From Tuctoria greenei (Eukaryota; Streptophyta; Magnoliopsida; Poales; Poaceae), in assembly GCA_036927565.1 (NCBI GenBank), contig JAYESD010000004.1, forward strand, positions 67,640,933 to 67,704,932: a stretch of 64,000 nucleotides of DNA, read 5' to 3'. The position numbers were made by a program, and so were the translations under genes. The notes under the pieces are model-generated. The model had not been told where the DNA came from, searched no databases, and saw only the letters and a list, made by a program, of their open reading frames with translations. Position 1 is the stretch's first letter, and every line of letters begins with the position of its first letter. Below, piece by piece: positions 1 through 10,142 of the stretch.

Positions 1-1139
1 GGGTAGCCTGCCAAGCTTGTTCAGGGAAGTGCTGCTCTGGCATCTGTGCCTGGCTTGGGTATTGAAGCATCTCTGGTTGCATCTCTAGTTGTCGCGCCAG
101 AGGCACCTCCGGCCATCATGGAAGAGGAACCTTCGGCCGTCGTGGCAGAGGCCATGTTAGAGCCGACTTAAGGGGCTGGGGGTCTGGTCCCTAGTGCTGG
201 TGATTCGGCGGTCGGCCCTTTGAGCGGTGGTGACCCTGTTGTGTCAGGTGGCACTGGAACTCCTACTCAGGCTCCGAGGGCAAGATCCCCAGTGTTGGTG
301 GCCTCGCCTTCACCGCTACAGGAGGAAGGGATCCCCGAGGTGATCACCAGATGACCTTCTCTGACTTTGGCGCAGCGGGAGTGGCTTTCCGATGTCATGG
401 ACCTGACGCAATCCAGCATCCTTTAGGTCCAATCAAACCTCCGCCAGGCACTAGAAGCTCTTGCTGTGGAGTGGGAGAAGATGCGTGACAAGGGCGAGCG
501 CCTCCAAGTCTGGGAGGGTCTCCTGAGCTCCACGATCGCCGAGGCGAAGGCGAAGCACCAGAAGGAGAACAAGGAACTGGAAGTGAGGCACCGCTTGGTG
601 AGGGCCTCATACGCCTTGACCCAGAAGATACTGGATGATGCAAAGGCGGCCAACGACACTACTGACGCCCACCTGTGCACTCTTGCCAAGAGGGAGTCTA
701 CGGTTGCCTAACAAGAGGCGGTGGCGCAGGCGATGATGGCCCGGGCTGAAGCCGATCAGGAAAGGCTGCAGTCCCGCCTCGATGACTTTGATCTCCGTGA
801 GAGCAATCTGGCATAGGACCGGGCGAAGCACCTAGCTAAGCGTCAGGAACTCCTTCTGCACGATCTTGACGTCCAAGCCTGGGAGCACACGGTAGAGTGC
901 TGCGGCTGGGAACTCGACCTGCAGGAGTATCAGCTGACTCAGCATCTGGAAGCCGAGGGTAGGGCGGCGGCATCCCATGTTTTGTTGTGCTACCGAAGCC
1001 GATACCCTGATCTGCCACTGGAGCCAGTTTTTTATGGCCCCATTGCGGAACGTATAGCGGCAGCATTGGCTGAGGTTAAGGAGGCTGCCAAACATGACGT
1101 AGTGCAGTTCAGTCGAGCTGAGGCTGGTGGCTTGTTTTT
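1..1139 (+). pseudogene. Broken C-terminal half of a Tat-type antisense ORF (coiled coil)
   Basis: One reading frame can be followed from the window edge to about 1139 despite six in-frame stops (codons at 4, 169, 352, 424, 709 and 814). The first third is Ala/Pro/Glu/Val-rich low-complexity protein. From about 466 it becomes a highly charged Glu/Lys/Arg/Ala/Leu segment typical of a coiled coil. The same order (low-complexity segment, coiled coil, then a 70-bp tandem array) recurs at 31,700-34,530, where it forms the downstream half of the ORF lying antisense to a Tat-lineage pol. I infer the same ORF in a decayed copy cut by the window edge. Its function is unknown, and the stops make expression unlikely. 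Confidence 0.6.
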
Positions 1140-1439
1140 GTATAAGAGGTTCACCCTCCTTTGTAAAAAATTCCTTAGTGGATTTGAATTTGTGTTTGGC
1201 TACTTGCATTGTCTCTGTGACTCTCAATTGTTGTTCCACGTATGGATCTGTAGAACCTTTGTTGAGCTCGTTGGCTTCTCAGGACCAACAATTTGCACAA
1301 CTAACATGGCCGCACTGTCGTCCGTTGATTTTCTGCATGTGAACCCCGTTAGAGGCCCCTTGGTATATGTGGTTAGTTGGCTACCCAAAACTACTACTTG
1401 ACCGCAGAATGTCTTGGACTGGCCCCTAATGGAATGGGG

Positions 1440-3755
1440 GAGTTTGGGGCGTCGTAGCGCCACCATCTGCCGGAGTTGGATGCTCTGGCGTCGTCCACCA
1501 TCTCCGTGTAGACGTCGACGGCAAGCCCCTTGGGAGGTGCCAGAGATGGATTCTCCGGCGTCGTCAACCATCTTCGTGTTGACGTCGACGGCAGGCCCTC
1601 ATTTATTCGCTCTTGGTGCTGTCATTGATGTTCTGGCATGTCGACGGCAGCCCCCTTGGGAGGTGCCGGAGTTGGATGCTCCAGCGTCGTCCACCATCTC
1701 CGTGTAGACGTCGACGGCAGGCCCCATGGGAGGGTCCGGAGCCGGATGCTCCGTCGTCGTCCACCATCTACATGTAGACGTCGACGACAGGCCCCTTGGG
1801 AGGTGCCGGAGCTCTATTCTCTGGCGTCGTCCACTATCTTCGTGTAGACATCGACGGCAGGCCCCTTGGGGGGTGCCGGAGCTGGATGCTCCAGTGTCAT
1901 CCACCATCTTTGTGTAGACGTCGTCAGTAGGGCCCTAGGGAGGTGCCGGAGCTGGATGCTCCGACATCGTCCACCATCTCTGTGTAGGCATTGACGGTAG
2001 GCCCCTTGGGAGGTGCCGGAGCTAGATGCTCCAGCGTCGTCCACCATCTGCATGTAGATGTTGACGGCAGGCCCCTTTGGAGGTGCCGGAGCTCGATGCT
2101 CCGGCGTCAGCCACCATCTCTGTGTAGCCGTCGACGGCAGGCCCCTTGGGAGGTGCCAGAGCTGGATGCTCCAGCTTCGTCCACTATCTCTATGTAGACG
2201 TCGATGGCTGGCACCTTGGTAGATGCCGAAGCTGGATGCTTTGACATCGTCCACCATCTCCTTGTAGACGTCGACGGCAGGCCCTTGGTTTACAGGCTAT
2301 GGCAAGTGAACCTTATTAGCAACAAGATTGGGGCAGTAGAGTTTACTCATTTATCCACGCTTGGTGCTGTCGTTGACATTCCAGCACGTCGACGACAGGC
2401 CCCTTGGGAGGTGCCGGAGATGGATGCTCCGGCGTCGTCCACCATCCCCGTGTGGACGTCGACGGTAGGCCCCTTGGGAGGTGTTGAAGTTGGATGCTCC
2501 AGCGTTGTCCACCATCTTCGTGTAGACGACGATGGCAGGCCCCTAGTTTACAGGCTATCGCAAGGGAACCTTATTAGCAACAAAAGTGGGGTAGTAGAGT
2601 TTACTCATTTATATGCGCTTGGTGCTGTCGTTGACGTTCTAGACGTCGACGGCAAGCCCCCTTGGGAGGAGTCGGAGCTAGATGCTCCGACGTCATCCAC
2701 CATCTCCATGTAGACGTCGATGACAAGCTTCTTGGGAGGTGCCGGAGCTGGATGCTCCGGCGTCGTCCACCATCTCCCTGTAGACATTGACGACAGGCCC
2801 CTTGGGAGGTGCCGGAGCTGGATGCTCTGGCGTCGTTCACCATCTCTGTGTAGACGTCGATGGCAGGCCCCTTGGGAGGTGCCGGAGCTGGATGCTCCAG
2901 CATCGTCCACCATCTCCGTGTAGACGTCGATGGCAGGCCCCTGGTTTACATGCTATCGCAAGTGAACCTTATTAGCAATAAGATCGGGGCATAGAGTTTA
3001 CTCATTTATCAACGCTTGGTGCTGTCGTTGACATTCCAGCACATCGACGGCAGGTCCCTTGGGAGGTGCCGGAGATGGATGCTCCGACGTCGTCCACCAT
3101 CCCCGTGTAGACGTCGACGGCAGGCCCCTTGGGAGGTGTCGAAGCTGGGTGCTCTGGCGTTGTCCACCATCTTCGTGTAGACGCCGACGGCAGGCCCCTG
3201 GTTTACAGGCTATCGCAAGGGAACCTTATTAGCAACAAGAGTGGGGCAATAGAGTTTACTCATTTATCTGCGCTTCATGCTATAATTGACATTCCGGCAT
3301 GTCAACGGCAGGCCCCTTGGGAGGTGCTGGAGTTGGATGTTCCGGCGTTGTCCACCATCTCCGTGTAGATGTCGATGGCAGGACCCTTGGGAGGTGCCAG
3401 AGCTGGATGTTCTGGTGTCGTCCACCATCTTTGTGTAGATGCTTACGGTAGGCCCCTTTTTTTACTAGCTATTGCAAGGGAACCTTAATAGCAACAAGAG
3501 CGGGGCAGTAGAGTTTACTCATTTATCCGCGCTTGGTGCCGTCGTTGACGTTCCAACACATCGACGGCAGGCCCCTTGGGAGGTGTCAGAGCTGGATGCT
3601 CTGATGTCGTCCACCATCAACGTGTATACGTCGACGATAGGACCCTTGGGAGGTGACAGAGCTGGATGTTCCAGCGTCGTCCACCATCTTTGTGTAGACG
3701 TCGACGGCAGGCCCCTTGAGAGGTGCCAAAGGTGGATTTTCTGGCGTTTGTCCTG
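1440..3755 (+). repeat. 70-bp tandem array with longer 188-bp units
   Basis: About two dozen diverged copies of a 70-bp unit lie head to tail. Landmarks inside each unit are GACGTCGACGGCAGGCCCC, CTTGGGAGGTG and GTCCACCATCT. The landmark CCACCATC recurs at about 1690, 1760, 1830, 1900, 1970, 2040, 2110, 2180 and 2250, a strict 70-bp period. After that, 70-bp steps alternate with steps of 187-188 bp (2250 to 2438, 2508 to 2696, 2908 to 3095, 3165 to 3353, 3423 to 3610). The extra 118 bp is a constant segment containing TTTACAGGCTAT and GAGTTTACTCATTTAT. Each unit can form a hairpin: CCGGAGC and GCTCCGG arms around a 5-base loop. Short ORFs across the array are not coding, because 70 is not a multiple of 3 and frames rotate. 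The same family recurs at 33,665-34,530. Confidence 0.9.
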
Positions 3756-4229
3756 CATATAGGAAAAGGGGGACTAGCCTTGTTCGTCAGTTATACTTGT
3801 TTCTCTCCCTAGCTCTGCCATGTATTACAGTCCTAGCCTGACGTAGGGTGCTTGGGTAATTCGATGCATTGGTGCTCCGAGGCCCGACTCTTGTCGTCCT
3901 TAGGGTGTGAGCTCTCTGGTTCCAGTACTCAGCTGTCACGCTGGGAGGCAGGGTGTGTTTGCTTATGGTGCAGGACCAAGCTAAGCAACTTGCACCCCGT
4001 GGACATCCTGCTCGGTACATACCTTTACTGGGGGAACCTTTTGGCGCCAGGGGTCCCTAATGATGAGAGCAGCCAGGTGGACCTTTCACACACTGCAGGT
4101 ACCTCAAATTGGCCCACCTGTAGCTGGATTGCACAGGGAATATGAATGTAACACATGGTAAGCGAGGTTATCATGGCATGATCATAAAACTAATGTGTAA
4201 TTAAATGAACAAAGTTTTTTAAGAAGCCT
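3756..4229. other. Spacer downstream of the tandem array
   Basis: Non-coding spacer. Parts resemble, at low similarity, the sequence after the second array (about 34,600-34,920), including a segment around GTGCAGGACCAAGCTAAGC and one around GCAGGTACCT. No ORF, promoter or polymerase remnant is recognisable here, whereas the corresponding place at 35,284 leads directly into pol. Confidence 0.45.
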
Positions 4230-4545
4230 TCAAGTCGGGTCTTGACTTCGTGTGCCACATGGTAGCTTGGGAGCTCACCTCCGCGGTGGAGGTCGAGTCC
4301 CGTCCCGCTGGATACGTGGCTGCCTGGGAGCTTGTCGTCAAGGTAGAGTTGAGTGCCTCCTTCGAGATGTCTTGTGGGCACCCCGGACCTCCCATCTGGG
4401 GCTGGCAAAGTTGGGTCTCTTGGACACGTGGTGCCCTCGGACCCTGTCCCTGCTGGGAGGCGAGGTACCTAGGCGGCTCTAGCCTGTGTGCGAGGGTACC
4501 TGATATGCCGGGTACTGACAGATTGGATCAACCGTCACCATCGAT
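4230..4545 (+). repeat. Fragment of Tat LTR (U3-like), + orientation
   Basis: GC-rich sequence related to the Tat LTR at about 29,500-29,860. The clearest shared stretch is around TGCGAGGGTACC...GGGTACT at 4,490-4,515, matching 29,820-29,850. It carries one CACGTG (4425-4430) and an ACGTGGC (about 4314). A poly-C run (about 4560-4574) follows, after which orientation switches. It may be the remnant of the second LTR of the element whose internal part is 1-4229; boundaries are approximate. Confidence 0.45.
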
Positions 4546-4583
4546 GGTTGTCGCTCCGCCCCCCCCCCCCCCCAATATAACTT

Positions 4584-5720
4584 TTGCTTCTTCAGCATAG
4601 AAGTAGCAGATCCCGCGGCCAACGTGCGGGAATGCTTTCTCAGATCCGAAGCTCATGTCGACAAGCAAACCGCTGCCCTATCAGAAGTAGCATATTGCTT
4701 TGCCTCCGCCCTTGCCGAAGGACGCGAGAAAGACCCCGACCCTGGATGCGCAGCTTCACGACACCGCTTCAAGACAGCAGATGCCCCAGCCGTATCTTTG
4801 GGATGCAGATGAACCAGGCCGAACACGTTGACCTCCAACATTGAGCTCCGCAGTTCAGTCCTCACGTCGGTGGTCATATGGAGCGGCTGGCAGTCATCTA
4901 GAATGGAGATGTGCTCGTCATCAACATCGTCCGAGGTCACTGTTTTCAGCATCTACTGTAGCATCTTGGGAGTCAGGGTGTCTGAACTCAGTTGGCATTC
5001 ATCATATTCATCGTGGAAGACCCAGGCCCTGTACAGATGCTGCTGAAGAGGGGCGGTACGGCGGAGCAAGAAGTATGCCAACACCATCATGGAGGTCAAG
5101 CCCCTGCCAGCCAAGAACCGGATCCTCCTCAGGGCGGTCCTGTACTCCACTGGCAACCCATGTTATGCCTCCCAGGTGGTAGGGTCCGAGCGTGGACCGC
5201 CGGATGACATCTTCAGCGAGGGATGTGGGTCTGTCCTCACAATCACCCAGTCTTCCCTTCAGTCGCTCCATTTTCCCCCTTTAAATGAGGCAATGCAGCC
5301 CCCGGAAGGAGATGTCCCAATGGCAGAAGTAGTAGGCCCCCACTTGAGTCGTCGCGCTCCTTCATTTGTCTTCATGACGAAGAAATGCCGAAATAGCTCC
5401 ACGGTGGGCGGGCAGCCCACAAAAGCCTCGCATAGGTGGACGAACACAGCGACCAACGCAATGGAGTTCGGTGACAGGTGCTGAAGTTGCAGCCCATACT
5501 CCCCCAGCAATGCAAGGAAGAACCTTGACAAAGTGAGTGCGAGCCCAGCAATGGCGTAGGCGATGAAGAGAACAGTCTCATCCTCATGCAAATCCCGAAG
5601 ATCGGGGGATTCGTAGCGGATCATCCGTCCGCACTCCGAAGCCGCCCGGCCAAGGAGCCGCCTCAATGGCACTAGATCTCTGGCCTATCAAAAGTGGGAA
5701 GGAGGCAACAGGGAAGCCAT
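4584..5720 (-). pseudogene. Inverted, broken N-terminal half of the Tat antisense ORF (Transposase_28-like)
   Basis: The presumed ATG is at 5720 (minus strand), at the same place and with the same first residues (MAS...) as the ORF start at 30400. A stop follows within about ten codons. The body reads in several frames: 5672-5259 holds the conserved block with an EDETVLF-like start and a SIALVAVFVHLCEA-like core; 5156-4953 and 4952-4653 hold later blocks. This block organisation resembles plant proteins annotated as putative gypsy-type transposon (Pfam Transposase_28, from memory). It is the mirror image of 30,400-31,500, so this piece came from an element in the opposite orientation. The left end is lost at about 4584. 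Dead copy. Confidence 0.6.
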
Positions 5721-6867
5721 TGGAGCAAGCTAAGGTGATAGCTTTGGCGAAAGGAGTGAAGAAGGATCGGATGCTCGAGGAAGAAGGCGAAAGCTCAGGC
5801 TGCGGGGATCGAGTAAGGAAGGAACCGTTCCTCTAACAAAGGTTTCCTTTTGATCACCCCCGCGACGCTTGAGTACTCCGAGGGAAGGCTCAGACCGCAT
5901 CGATCAACATCTGACACCCATCACAATGGGCCCTACGTCCCCGCACTGACGTACTGGCCCAGTCAGTCAGCCATCCAGGGAAGCCGGTGAGGCTACTCCC
6001 ATAAGGGTGAAGCGAACAAAAGTGCTATATCTGCATCGGGAACCATCTCGGTTAAAGGCGCAGCAGAAGACAGAGATATTACAACAAGCAAAGATCCCGT
6101 CGCCGTAGTCTCTCAACTGGAAGAGGACACGTGGCGAAGATTGGCAGAAGCACCCACCGCTTTGGCTGTACAAGACAGAATTTAAAGTAAAGTGCAGGAA
6201 GACATGGAAAAGGGCTCCACCTTTGGGCTCTTCGCCATGCCCCAAGGTGGACCCAGGGGCCACTTTTGGTACCCTTCAGATGGGGTACCCTCGCACACAG
6301 GATGAAGATAGCGAGGCGTGTCCGGAGGCACCACGTGATCTATAGGTGGCAAGGGCTTTGCCTCCCTCAAATATCAAGCAGCGGTGCTGCCACATAAGCC
6401 TTGAGTCTCCTGAGATGCCACGTGTAGGGACGGGACCTCACCCATCCTTGGGGGATCACCCCGGGAACAGCCACGTGGCACGGAGCGCAAGGATCAACAC
6501 CCCCCAAGGGAAAAAGCACGGAGCTGCCATGTACCCTGGGGAGCTCCGGAGCCACCACGCGTCACAAAGGACCGGGGCTAGCCTTCCCGCCGTGGACCTG
6601 CCCCGACGCTGCCACGTGTCCCGCAACTCGCCCCAGATGGTAATGTGCGGGAGTGAAAAGGTGGAGCGCTCCGCTCCATCCAAGCATTGAAGACCCGCAA
6701 CCACCCCTAGCGCACGACGTGGAGCACACCAACGGTCAGAGACCGCTATGACCAATCACATCACATTGAAGGTGTTGTAGGCCTATCCCACTCAGCCAAG
6801 TTAGTAGCTTGCGGCAACAAGACAAGCTGACGGGACACCTTCTACCACCATCAGCAACGGCGCGTGG
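5721..6867 (-). repeat. Inverted Tat leader and LTR U3 fragment with CACGTG motifs
   Basis: On the reverse strand this segment matches 29,220-30,400 (for example the block containing GCCGCAAGCTAC at about 6,810 and at 29,270). It therefore holds LTR U3 plus the short region up to the antisense ORF. No ORF here is real. It contains five CACGTG hexamers (6128-6133, 6332-6337, 6419-6424, 6472-6477, 6613-6618) within GCCACGTGKC-like contexts spaced tens to about 200 bases apart. Similarity to the Tat LTR stops at about 6867, where the LTR of Gypsy-C begins. Confidence 0.6.
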
Positions 6868-7434
6868 TGTAAAATCCTAGTTTTTCCTTAATATGAAGTT
6901 CAGTTGCCAGTTTGTTTTCAACCATAGTAAAGATCAATTATTGTTGTAAACATGAACTTGATATCATCAAGAATATTTCTTTCCCTCGTGCTTAACATTT
7001 TATTAACATAAGAGATGGACTTCACCAATGACCCTAGGATAATTCAAGTGACCTTCCTGCAAATTTTAGATTTTATTGAATGGAATTTGCTAGGGCAAAA
7101 CACTATGCAGTACTAGAAGTTGTTCAAATAAATTTTAATATAGCACTCTACATTTAGGCCCTATCAAAATATTCAAATTTGAGGCTATACATTTTTCCAT
7201 GGCCTCATAATATTCCAGATAGCCTTCCTGCCATGTTTCAAGATTTGAATTCCATTTGCTATTTTATTTGAGACACGAAAATTCAAGCCGTATTTAAGTT
7301 CAAATTTTGAATTCTATTCAAACTTATTTGAACATAAAATTTGAACACACCATCATGATCAGCCTGACTTGTTTGACTTATACATGAAGTTTCACAATTT
7401 TTAAGCTCAATTGCTATTTAATTCAGTGACTCCA
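6868..7434 (+). repeat. Gypsy-C 5' LTR, first part
   Basis: AT-rich, non-coding U3 sequence beginning TGTAAAATCC. It is continuous in composition with 17982 onward: both sides carry repeated TTCAAAT/TTGAA motifs, as expected of one sequence interrupted by Tekay-D. The start is inferred from the LTR end consensus and the end of Tat similarity, not from an LTR pair. Confidence 0.55.
7430..7434. other. Target site duplication of Tekay-D, left copy (CTCCA)
   Basis: CTCCA immediately precedes the TGTGACGCCC LTR end and is repeated exactly at 17977-17981 after the other LTR. A 5-bp duplication is the usual size for plant Ty3/gypsy integration. Confidence 0.9.
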
Positions 7435-9259
7435 TGTGACGCCCGGTTCCGAAAAATGAACCACGCTAACGCATATGTGTGCCCAGGATGTTCATCACAC
7501 ATACATGAGTGCAATCACAAACGATATACAGATAATTACCACAGAACAAGATTAATTAACCAAATTTTATTACACAAACTAGATTATCCTCGAATACAAG
7601 CTCTAATGAATATTTATGACAAGTTCAACTAATGCAGTGGAAATAAACCGATTAAGAAAACTAAACATCTAGGCAGCATAAGCAATAGGGTATAGCGCAG
7701 CTCCAATCAACACCACAGGCAAAGCTGACGGTAGACACGGCCTAGAACTCCGCATTATCACCATTAAACTCCCAATCCTGACCTGCAACTATTGGGGGGG
7801 GGGGGGGGGTTGCAAGAGTGAGTACATGTCGTACTCAGCAAGTGTGGAAAGTATGACATTTGGCTGATTCAAATGACGACAATAATATTGGCTAAGTGTT
7901 GAAAAGTACATTAAAAACATGTGAAAGCAATATATTATATGTATGTGAAGTAAACCCATCATAATCATAAGTAATATCATAATACCAATCTGGATTCACT
8001 ACCATCATCAATAATTCCAGATTTCACCATTGCCAATATCCATATTCAATACCAGAAATGAATTCATAACCAGCCATAACCATTACCAGACCATAACCAT
8101 CCCAAATTCTAATTTCCCTCTAATCATGGAAATTGTCCAGGTGCTCATAACCGGGAGCACGGCTATCATGATAGTTTTATTTAACTATGCAGAGTTTGTA
8201 CCTCTTTACCCATGTGTTCGTGATTTCATCACCTTTCGGTGACTAAGAACCTCCCTTATGCCCATGACGCGTCGGTCACTATACACACTTCCGTCGGTGC
8301 TTAGAGATCACAAAATAGCCTTTACAAAGGGATTACTAGCCTATTTTGACCCAACTGAGGTTTCACCGGTGGTGATGTCTCCCGCAGAGCACATCTTCAA
8401 CCAAGGGCCCCCTCTTGAGCCATTCGGATCCTAGGGTAGTCCCACAAATCATCAACAAACCCAATCCGACTACCCCTTCCCCGAGCATCCACAATGGTCC
8501 AAACAGCACAAGCAAAACCCTAATTAATTATCTACGCCGCACCCATACTTGGCCTCGTGGTGGCACTGTAGTCCTGGCTTATTCTCGCATGAACCGGTCC
8601 TTAGATCTAAAGCAAGCAAACCACCATACGTCCAACCCATCCACATACCAGGCTTGCTTAGATCACCCATTACCATATCAGATTTAACCAGTTCATGTCA
8701 ACCATAATCTCATCCATGCATAATTAAATTGAGTGGTATAGTTGTTTTCCATCCCAGTTGATTAAGCGAAGCAAAAGGTAAAAACCCTTCCCAACTCTCT
8801 CTACCATAAATTCCAGGTGACAAGGGTGGTCAACAATTCTAGTAAACTTCCTACCATAGGTTTCCCATCAAATTGACACAAGCATGCAATTTTGCAAACA
8901 AAACATTTATTTAAAAACAGGATCAATATGCATCAAGGACAGTTGACTTGCTCTTGCTGTTGATTAGGATCAAAGCCTTCAAACTCTTGGTGCTGAAGAT
9001 CCTCCGCGTCACTCCCTAGCGCAAATCCGTCTAATCCACACAATAAACATACAAGACAAGAAACACAATCAAAGAGTGCACAATTATTACTCAATATGAC
9101 ATGACATGCATGATTGATGCAAATGCAAGGTAGAACTTATTACTAGATTGCTTTTACTGATCACTAACTAGTTCTAATAGCTTTTAACAAGTTTATACAG
9201 GTTTGGATTCGATTAGATCAAATTTTAGAATTAATTCAACCCAATTTAACCAGGAAGAC

Positions 9260-10142
9260 CGGACTAGTCCGCTAGGGACCGGACAAGTCCGCACTTCACG
9301 AGATCAGCAGATTAGAGTTTTCTAGATCGACGTAAATTCGGAGATTGGGGGTCGAATTCAAGTAAGGAAAAGAGAATAGAAGATATACCAGGTGTTTAGG
9401 ACTCCAACGAATCAAGAAACTTGGAGGTAACACTTGGATCTTGATGATCTAGGGTTGGCGATGAACTTGGAGATGAATTGGTGGTGAAGAACGAAACTTG
9501 ATGGAGATCTTGATCCTCTTTCGTTTCCTCCTCTTCTTCTTCTTGCTTGGGATCTTCTCCTCCCTCCTTGATGGTGGATCCCCACGAACTAGGGATTGGG
9601 TGGGTGGAAAAGTGGCAAATAGATGTCAATCCAAGGGGTGGGGCTGTATATATAGAGGTGGAGGCTAGGGTTAGATGGATTTCGAGTTTGGGACGAGTAG
9701 AGGCCGGTTTAGAGTCCCACATGGGCTCTAAAAGAGTTAGGCATGATGTCCCTAGGCCCACTTAACGTGAAACCAAAGAAACAAGTCGTAGAACAAAAGA
9801 TCAACTCGGAGTCACGAAATATCGGACAAGTCCGGAAAGGATCGGACTAGTCCGAAGTCGTCCAGAGAGAAAATCGGACAAGTCTGGCCTAAAATCGGAC
9901 AAGTCCGACTTTAAACAGAGAGGAAAACGGACAAGTCTGCTGGAACACCGGACTAGTCCGGAAAAGTCCAAGGACTTTGCAAATTTTCAAGGATTCATGG
10001 AATATCGGACTAGTCTGCACAAAATCGGATAAGTCCGAAAGTTTCGAGGGGCAAAATCGGACTAGTCCGCAGCAAAAACGGACAACTCCGTTTTTAGTCA
10101 GAGAGAAATGAGACTAGTCCTCAGTAAAATCGGACTAGTCCG
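9260..10142. repeat. Interspersed palindrome cluster CGGAC(A/T)AGTCCG (3' LTR)
   Basis: About 15 copies, perfect or with one or two changes, of the 12-base motif CGGACTAGTCCG or CGGACAAGTCCG. Examples are 9260-9271, 9280-9291, 9823-9834, 9843-9854, 9949-9960 and 10131-10142. The T form is a perfect palindrome. Most lie in U3, upstream of the TATA box in element orientation. The motif carries CpG at both ends, and several degenerate copies have TG or CA there, as expected of CpG decay. The cluster is repeated in the other LTR. Confidence 0.9.
9647..9654 (-). promoter_or_regulatory. TATA box of Tekay-D 3' LTR
   Basis: TATATATA in a GC-rich setting (GGGGCTG on one side, GAGGTGG on the other), about 640 bases into the LTR on the element strand. 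The equivalent position in the 5' LTR is 17332-17339. Expected role: pol II promoter of the element, or outward promoter in this 3' copy. Confidence 0.6.

Noticed and set aside
1440..3755. CRISPR-like array because of regular repeats
   Set aside because: Units are 70 bp end to end with no unique spacers, and the sequence is plant retroelement DNA.
1414..3762. Many overlapping ORFs across the 70-bp array as a repeat protein
   Set aside because: The period is not a multiple of three, so frames rotate; both strands show equal ORFs produced by the repeat itself.
9396..9761. Glu-rich ORF in the Tekay-D LTR
   Set aside because: Arises from CTTCTT-type low complexity beside the promoter; the partner in the other LTR is shorter and altered.
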